A program made the translations under genes and the position numbers. This document shows positions 59,094 to 64,000 of a stretch of 64,000 nt of DNA, piece after piece (position 1 is the first letter of the stretch; every line of letters begins with the position of its first letter). The notes below the pieces were generated by a model. The model saw only the letters and a program-made list of their open reading frames with translations. It made no database searches and had not been told where the DNA came from. This DNA comes from Rhizobium phaseoli (lineage in GTDB: Bacteria; Pseudomonadota; Alphaproteobacteria; Rhizobiales; Rhizobiaceae): positions 155,018 to 219,017 of the forward strand of contig NZ_WUFT01000013.1 in the NCBI RefSeq assembly GCF_010668805.1, read 5' to 3'.

Positions 59094-60236
59094 TCAACGT
59101 GCGAGCGTTAGCCAATCGCCGATCGTTGTCCCAAAACGCCGCATGGAACGTGTTGCGGGGATGGCGGGGTGCTCGGTTGCTAGGGTCTTTCTGACTTCAC
59201 GCGGGCTGAGCCCGAACTCATGGCTGAACGCGCGCGTAAAATTGGCTGCAACGTCGAAGCCGGCGGCCTCGGCAATCTCCGAGATCGGCCTGTTGTCGGA
59301 GGGGTTGGTAAGATCCGCATATGCCTGCAGCAATCGACGTTTGCGAATGTAATTGAAGACGCCCCCGCTCGTTTCGAACAATTGGTAGAGCCGCGTCCGC
59401 GAGATACCCAGCGCTCGGCACATGACGTCAGGCGTCAAGCTATCGGAATGAAGATTGAGGTGAATATAGCGATGCGCCCGCTCCATCAGCCCCATATTGG
59501 TCTGTTCCTGACCGCGATCCAAACTTGCGGACGATGCAGCGCATGCAACGACCATATCGCCGATCGTCCGTATGATCCGCGGCACCTCCTCCACCGTCAA
59601 ATTGCCGAGGTTGGCTTCCAGGCCGTCGATATAGCTGACGAGCAATTCGGCGAGGCTCCCGGAGAGGGCGATGTTGTGGGCGTTCTGCAGAAGGGGCGCA
59701 TCACGGGTCAACAGTTCATAGGGCAGGAAGACGAGCACCGCGGCTGAATCGGTCATCCGCCCACGGTAGGGATAACCGAGAGACCTGAAAAATATCTCAC
59801 CCGGGCCGGTCTCCGTGACATGGCGATTGGCCTCGGTCCAGGCTCGGCCGCTGCGAAGTACGCCGACGTTCCAGTGATCGATTGGGCTCGACCGCAGCAT
59901 GGCCTGATCGCGAATATAGCTGCATGCTTGCACGCGCTGCTGGACGATGAGGATATCGCCGAGATGCCAGCCGGTCTGTTCCGCGAGAAAACCGTCGTCC
60001 TCAGATTGTCCGTTCGGCAGATGAACATCCACAAGCGGCGCCATATGTGATCGCCAGGACTGGAATTGTTCTTTCGGCGGCAGGTCTCGCGTCGAAAACC
60101 GCAACGGCACCAATGCAGGCGGAACGTCCACCCGATGTTCTTTCTGCGGGGACGGTTCGCGCGGCCAGCGCCGCCGCTCCAGGTGGGCCGGCCATTCCTT
60201 CCCAGCAGCGGGGTCATCCCCAGACTCCGTAACCAT
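59094..60236 (-). CDS. AraC family transcriptional regulator
   Basis: A 380-residue regulator. Residues ~45-210 form an AraC-N-type sensing domain (FSTRDLPPKEQFQSWRSHMA). The DNA-binding domain is in ~270-360 with SLTPDVMCRALGISRTRLYQ and RPISEIAEAAGFDVAANFTR, then AFSHEFGLSPREVR. GGAGA is placed 6 bases from ATG 60236; 60254 is an alternative. No adjacent target is obvious; the polysaccharide genes downstream of 60857 are divergent. Confidence 0.9.
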   Translation of the reverse strand: MVTESGDDPAAGKEWPAHLERRRWPREPSPQKEHRVDVPPALVPLRFSTRDLPPKEQFQSWRSHMAPLVDVHLPNGQSEDDGFLAEQTGWHLGDILIVQQRVQACSYIRDQAMLRSSPIDHWNVGVLRSGRAWTEANRHVTETGPGEIFFRSLGYPYRGRMTDSAAVLVFLPYELLTRDAPLLQNAHNIALSGSLAELLVSYIDGLEANLGNLTVEEVPRIIRTIGDMVVACAASSASLDRGQEQTNMGLMERAHRYIHLNLHSDSLTPDVMCRALGISRTRLYQLFETSGGVFNYIRKRRLLQAYADLTNPSDNRPISEIAEAAGFDVAANFTRAFSHEFGLSPREVRKTLATEHPAIPATRSMRRFGTTIGDWLTLAR

Positions 60237-60549
60237 CGTATTTCTCCAGCGCATTAGCCGGCTGAAACGTCCCCGCAGCCCATCCGATAAACCGAATCGA
60301 CTGAAGTCCTACGTGCATAAGCTACTTATCATATTCCTATACGAGCAGAAATGGACGGACCGATAATTTTCGGGATGTGGCGATAACGACAATTGCGTCC
60401 TGTTCCGATATTTAAATGAGCAAGGGTTAGTTCCGAAGGACGGTTGGAAAGCCCAACTACTCACTTGCCAGTGCAATGCAGTTTCAAAGCACTCTCAACG
60501 TGAAAGACACTAAATCACAACAAAATATGCAAGCAGAGGAGGATAGGTC
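60237..60549. other. Intergenic region between divergent genes
   Basis: About 310 bases separate the AraC gene (60236, leftward) from the possible small frame at 60550. It should hold promoters for both sides. It is AT-richer than the genes; no convincing operator or terminator was found. Confidence 0.4.
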
Positions 60550-60720
60550 GTGAACTATCGGGGCAATATTCGTGCGCGCTTTGCGCGAGCATCGGCTTAC
60601 GACAGGCATTCCTATCCGCATAACTGTCAGGCGCGAGGAAAAATTCCTATCGCCAATCGTGCGGGTTTCCTCTGCTCACCTTCTTGCGAGACGCTCCTGA
60701 GGCCGGACATCGGCAAATAG
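60550..60720 (+). CDS. Doubtful small hypothetical protein, GTG start
   Basis: A 56-residue frame with a strong GAGGAGGAT ribosome binding site 5 bases before GTG 60550. The protein begins VNYRGNIRARFARASAYDRH, is basic and ends PDIGK. The codon pattern is not strongly coding and no family is recognised. A leader or unannotated small protein are both possible. Confidence 0.3.
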   Translation: MNYRGNIRARFARASAYDRHSYPHNCQARGKIPIANRAGFLCSPSCETLLRPDIGK

Positions 60721-60856
60721 GCGCGCGAAGGGGTTGCGCGCAGGCCGAGGCCGTCTGTGTCGATGCGTAATAAGGCCGACGCTTGCACGCAACCCTTACC
60801 CTATCCACCCATTGGCGAATTGTGTGACGCTGCCCATTGGCAGAACGGAGGCTAAG

Positions 60857-61057
60857 ATGACGACCGCATGTGATGAGAAACAAATCGAATTGAAGCCGAT
60901 TTCGAGCTGCAGACGAGAGGTCGAAGTCGCAATGGTGGAAATGCTCGTCAGTTTGCAGAAACATGGATGGTCGGCTGCGGAATTGGCATTGGAGCTCGCA
61001 GATGCCTCCGAAGATCTCGTCATGCTGATCGCGACCAAAAAGCTTCGGCCGAATTAG
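60857..61057 (+). CDS. Small hypothetical protein
   Basis: A 66-residue protein. It begins MTTACDEKQIELKPISSCRR and continues with EVEVAMVEMLVSLQKHGWSA, then ELALELADASEDLVMLIATK. GGAGG lies 6 bases from ATG 60857. The amphipathic helical pattern suggests a small regulator or partner protein. It precedes the membrane-fusion gene by about 275 bases. Confidence 0.6.
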   Translation: MTTACDEKQIELKPISSCRREVEVAMVEMLVSLQKHGWSAAELALELADASEDLVMLIATKKLRPN

Positions 61058-61332
61058 AAAAACGATCGCGTGGAATTATTCTGTTTTTGTCTTGATGCGA
61101 TGGCAGCATTGTCAGGCGCGGCGCAGTGATTTCCAATCACGTCAGTCGCCGCGCCTGAGATCGCTTGACCATTCCCTGCGCCAATCGACACGATGCCAGG
61201 CCTATGCCGGCGGCATTTCGTCCAGAGCCGAACTGTTTCTGCTGCAGGCTTGCGACCATCACTTGTCTAAAAATTTCAATGCGCTAAAATATGCAAGAAT
61301 GAGTTGCATCCGGACCAGCTCGATTGGGACGG

Positions 61333-62598
61333 ATGACTGCAGAAGCGATACCTTCGGATGCCAATATGATCTGGAATCATCGCATCACACGCATCGTTGT
61401 CGGCCTACTGCTGCTGACACTGGTGACCGTCGTTTCATTGCCGACGATTACCGGCTTTACGAGCCTTGATGGCACGGTCAATGCGCGGTTTGCTGTCGTT
61501 AATGCCCCAATCGACGGCACGATTGCGGAAGAACCCCTCAAGGTCGGCAGCCCGGTCAAAGCGGGACAATCCCTCGCAGAAATCAGAAATACGCGCGTCA
61601 ATCGTGCAATCCTCGCCTCGCTCGAGGCAGATCGCAACACGGCGCTCGACCGCGTCGCAGCACTTAAAAAGGAACGCGAGGAGCTCTCCGCGCTTCGCGA
61701 GGAATTATCTGGCAGATTGGAAGTCTACAAGCAGACCACCATTGCCAATCTCGAACGCGAAGTCGAAATCCTGCGGAAGAAAGTTGAGGTGTCGCAAGCT
61801 CAGGATCTGGTCGCCCAGGTCGACCTGAGCCGCCGGATGCAGCTCGAGTCAAAAGGCATTCTGACGCAGAAGCTGGTTGAGGCTGCGCGTGCGGCCGGCG
61901 CTGCGACCGGCGGCGAGGTCGAGATCAGCAATCTGACTGTCGATCAATTGCAACAAAGGCTCAATGCGGTCCGGCAGGGTATCTTTGTCTTCGGCGACGG
62001 ACAGAATGACGTGCCTTATTCGCGACAGCGTGAAGACGAGGTTGTCGTTCGCATCAACGACTTGAACTCACGCATAGCGGAAAACGAGACGCGAGCGACC
62101 GAAGTTCAAAAGCAGCTGGTCAAAGAGGCGAACCGCGTCAGCAGCCTTGAATCCGCAACCGCAATAGCGCCGTTCGACGGCGTTGTCTGGGCCAGGAGTA
62201 TCGTCAACGGTTCCAACGTCGTGCTGAATGACGAGCTGATGCGCCTCCTCGACTGTCGGGAGCTGTTTGTGGATATCCTTGTTCCCGAGGTCAACTATGA
62301 CGAGATCTATCCGGACCTTGTTGCGCAGGTGCGCTTGTTCGGCCGCAGCGATGTCTTCAAAGGTACGGTCATTTCCGTCAGAGGCAGTTCGGCTTCGGTC
62401 GAGACCGATTCCTTTGCCGCCAGTTTGCCGCCGTCGACACAACGCAACGCCCGCATTCGGGTTCGCCTCGATCCATCCTTCATGAACGATGACTTTGCGA
62501 ACTCCTGCCAGGTAGGGCGCACAGTGCAGGTACGGTTTTCCAAACACGGTATCGACGTATCCAACTGGGTCAAAAGCCTGTGGTTCAGTATCTTGTAG
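61333..62598 (+). CDS. HlyD/membrane-fusion-type protein for polysaccharide secretion
   Basis: A 421-residue protein anchored by one N-terminal helix (~residues 18-39). A lipoyl/barrel-sandwich half lies at APIDGTIAEEPLKVGSPVKA. A long coiled coil follows (~85-265), then the second half IAPFDGVVWARSIVNGSNVV and a beta-barrel. It is organised like HlyD-type periplasmic adaptor proteins. The gene overlaps the glycosyltransferase gene by 19 bases, so they act together. This order resembles the Sinorhizobium meliloti bgsBA pair for mixed-linkage beta-glucan, an analogy from memory. ATG 61333 has only a weak ribosome binding site. Confidence 0.8.
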   Translation: MTAEAIPSDANMIWNHRITRIVVGLLLLTLVTVVSLPTITGFTSLDGTVNARFAVVNAPIDGTIAEEPLKVGSPVKAGQSLAEIRNTRVNRAILASLEADRNTALDRVAALKKEREELSALREELSGRLEVYKQTTIANLEREVEILRKKVEVSQAQDLVAQVDLSRRMQLESKGILTQKLVEAARAAGAATGGEVEISNLTVDQLQQRLNAVRQGIFVFGDGQNDVPYSRQREDEVVVRINDLNSRIAENETRATEVQKQLVKEANRVSSLESATAIAPFDGVVWARSIVNGSNVVLNDELMRLLDCRELFVDILVPEVNYDEIYPDLVAQVRLFGRSDVFKGTVISVRGSSASVETDSFAASLPPSTQRNARIRVRLDPSFMNDDFANSCQVGRTVQVRFSKHGIDVSNWVKSLWFSIL

Positions 62599-63896
62599 CG
62601 CTGGTTCCGACCTTTCTCGTTCTGGCCTTCTTTTTCCTGGGGCCGTTCAATTGGTCGCGCCATCACACCTGGACACGGGCGGTGACCTGCGCGTTTGTCG
62701 GTGCATTCGCATTGCGATACATGTTCTGGCGCTTGACGGAGACTGTGCTTCCCTATCCCGACGGCGGTCCGAGTTTCTACTGGGTCTGGATCCTCTTCAT
62801 CGTCGAGATTCTGGCCTGCGTCGAAGTCATCCTCTTTCTGGTATTGATGAGCCGCTACGTCGACCGCAGCGCGGAAGCGGACAGGCTGGCACGCGTTTTC
62901 TTTGCGCGGGAGCAGTGTGAACTGCCGACTGTCGATGTTTTCATTCCGACCTATAATGAGCCGCTCGACGTCCTCGAGCGAACCATCATCGGCGCCCGCT
63001 CGCTGGATTATCCTGCCGACAAATTGAATGTGTATGTGCTTGACGATCAACGCCGGGATTGGCTGAAGGCCTATTGCCAGGAAAAGAACGTCATCCACGT
63101 CACGCGCGGCGACAACAGCCATGCCAAAGCAGGCAACATGAACAACGGGCTGAAGGTCAGCTCGGGCGAGTTTATTGCGATCTTCGACGCCGATTTTGTG
63201 CCCTATCGGCATTTCCTTCGCCGGACGCTGCCCTTCTTTTCAGATGACAGCATCGGCATCGTCCAGACACCGCAACATTTCTTCAATGTCGATCCGGTGC
63301 AATCAAACCTTGGCCTGGAGAATATCTGGCCGGACGAGCAGCGCTTGTTCTTCGACGAGATCGCGCCCAGCCGAGACGCCTGGGACGTCAGTTTCTGCTG
63401 CGGGTCATGCTCGATTGCCCGCCGCGATGCCGTCGACGCAATAGGCGGATTTCCGACGGAGTCGATCACCGAAGACCTGCTGACAACGCTTTCGATGCTC
63501 AACAAAGGCTACAAGACGCGCTATCTGAACGAGCGGCTATCGATGGGGCTGGCCGCCGAAAACCTGACCGGTTATTTCGTGCAGCGCGAACGGTGGTGTC
63601 AGGGGGGTATTCAAACCCTTTACCTCTATAATGGCCCACTGCGCGGCCCGGGATTGACGCTCTTTCAACGGATCATGTTCCTGCCGGCGTCATGGCTGGT
63701 GCAGTATCTGGTCCGCTTCACGATATTGCTCGTCCCGATCGTCTATCTCTGGTTCGGCCTGCTCCCGCTCTATTTCACCGACATAGCCGATTATGTCTCT
63801 CATCAGGTGCCGCTGCTGGCCGCGTATTTTCTGCTGATGCTGTGGATCACGCCGACGCGCTATCTGCCTGTGATGTTGATTTCCACTGAGAGCTGA
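62580..63896 (+). pseudogene. Cellulose-synthase-like glycosyltransferase 2, truncated by an insertion element
   Basis: A 438-residue frame with a GTG start at 62580. The first ~85 residues hold three membrane helices. The GT2 catalytic core follows: VDVFIPTYNEPLDVLERTII, Asp in VLDDQRRDWL, DxD in IFDADFVPY, TED in SITEDLLTTL and QxxRW in VQRERWCQGG. Three further membrane spans begin near 345. The last residues (LISTES) are read from insertion-element DNA, so the true C-terminal domain is lost or lies beyond the element. It would make a secreted beta-glucan. The remaining core might still fold but is probably non-functional. Confidence 0.85.
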
Positions 63897-64000
63897 CCCG
63901 GCGCAGCCTAATATTTCCATTGAGAATTGACCCATGTTTCAACCGTCCCTCGCATGTTTTCAGCGGGGGCTCTGGAGTGATCGACATGGCATTACTGAGC
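63874..64000 (+). mobile_element. Left end of an IS21-like insertion element
   Basis: The host gene changes abruptly near 63874 into TGTTGATTTCCACTGAGAGC. The unit ATTTCCACTGAGAGCTGACC (63879-63898) recurs as ATTTCCATTGAGAATTGACC (63913-63932), 34 bases apart, as multiple terminal repeats do in IS21 elements. A transposase-like start follows at 63977. The rest and the right end lie outside the window. Confidence 0.75.
63977..64000 (+). CDS. istA: IS21-type transposase IstA, start only
   Basis: GTG at 63977 reads VIDMALLS before the window ends; an ATG at 63986 with GGAG 8 bases upstream is an alternative start. The MALLS opening followed by an arginine-rich helix is usual for rhizobial IS21-type IstA proteins. 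Only eight residues can be read, so this rests mainly on the terminal repeats to its left. Confidence 0.5.

Overview
The window looks like a stretch of a Rhizobium genome, most likely from the R. leguminosarum / R. etli group. The DNA is GC-rich with GC-ending codons. It is crowded with solute-binding-protein ABC importers and LacI, LysR and AraC regulators, carries a two-repeat cadherin-like secreted adhesin of the rhizobial Rap type, and has rhizobium-style intergenic repeats. No rRNA, tRNA, replication or conjugation gene was seen, so a large plasmid or chromid is possible but not shown.

Layout. 1-6494: the start of a sugar-binding-protein gene, a LacI regulator, then a leftward six-gene operon (SDR, two polar amino-acid-type permeases, ATPase, binding protein, RraA-like protein). 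6727-13643: a Nac-like LysR gene faces a leftward operon holding a biotin carboxylase, a normal biotin carrier, a second carrier-like protein without the biotin lysine, PxpB, PxpC and PxpA (5-oxoprolinase family) and an aminotransferase. Together these make a split urea-carboxylase-like gene set, the most interesting metabolic system here. 13972-18246: three poorly characterised genes including a HEVGH metallopeptidase, then an adenylate cyclase/TPR protein. 18463-26696: a LacI regulator with two clear operators controls a sugar operon (TIM-barrel isomerase, MalFGK-type ABC importer, GMC oxidoreductase).

26808-32510: PPK2 polyphosphate kinase, an aldo/keto reductase with divergent LysR, a flavin-type stress protein, ribosomal protein S21 with a newly noted 50-residue companion, and the Rap-type adhesin with a strong terminator. 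32923-37818: a polytopic DUF4153/4173-type protein with a two-component system, then a TetR/tautomerase pair and a VOC protein. 37892-43809: a ribitol-type operon (AraC regulator, RbsB/XylG/XylH-type importer, ribitol 2-dehydrogenase, second SDR). 44012-46002: trehalose-phosphate phosphatase and a ROK-type kinase whose sequence blocks appear in circularly permuted order.

46922-50073: an amino-acid ABC importer. 50526-53482: an esterase, a sorbosone-dehydrogenase-like protein and a DUF2231 membrane protein. 53634-58722: LacI regulator with three operator-like sites, then a ribose-type importer. 59094-64000: AraC regulator, small proteins, and a membrane-fusion/glycosyltransferase pair for a secreted polysaccharide. 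The glycosyltransferase gene is cut near 63874 by the left end of an IS21-like element that runs off the window.

A recurring design feature is a stable hairpin directly after the binding-protein gene of each complete ABC operon. Overlapping ATGA/GTGA starts show tight translational coupling in several operons.
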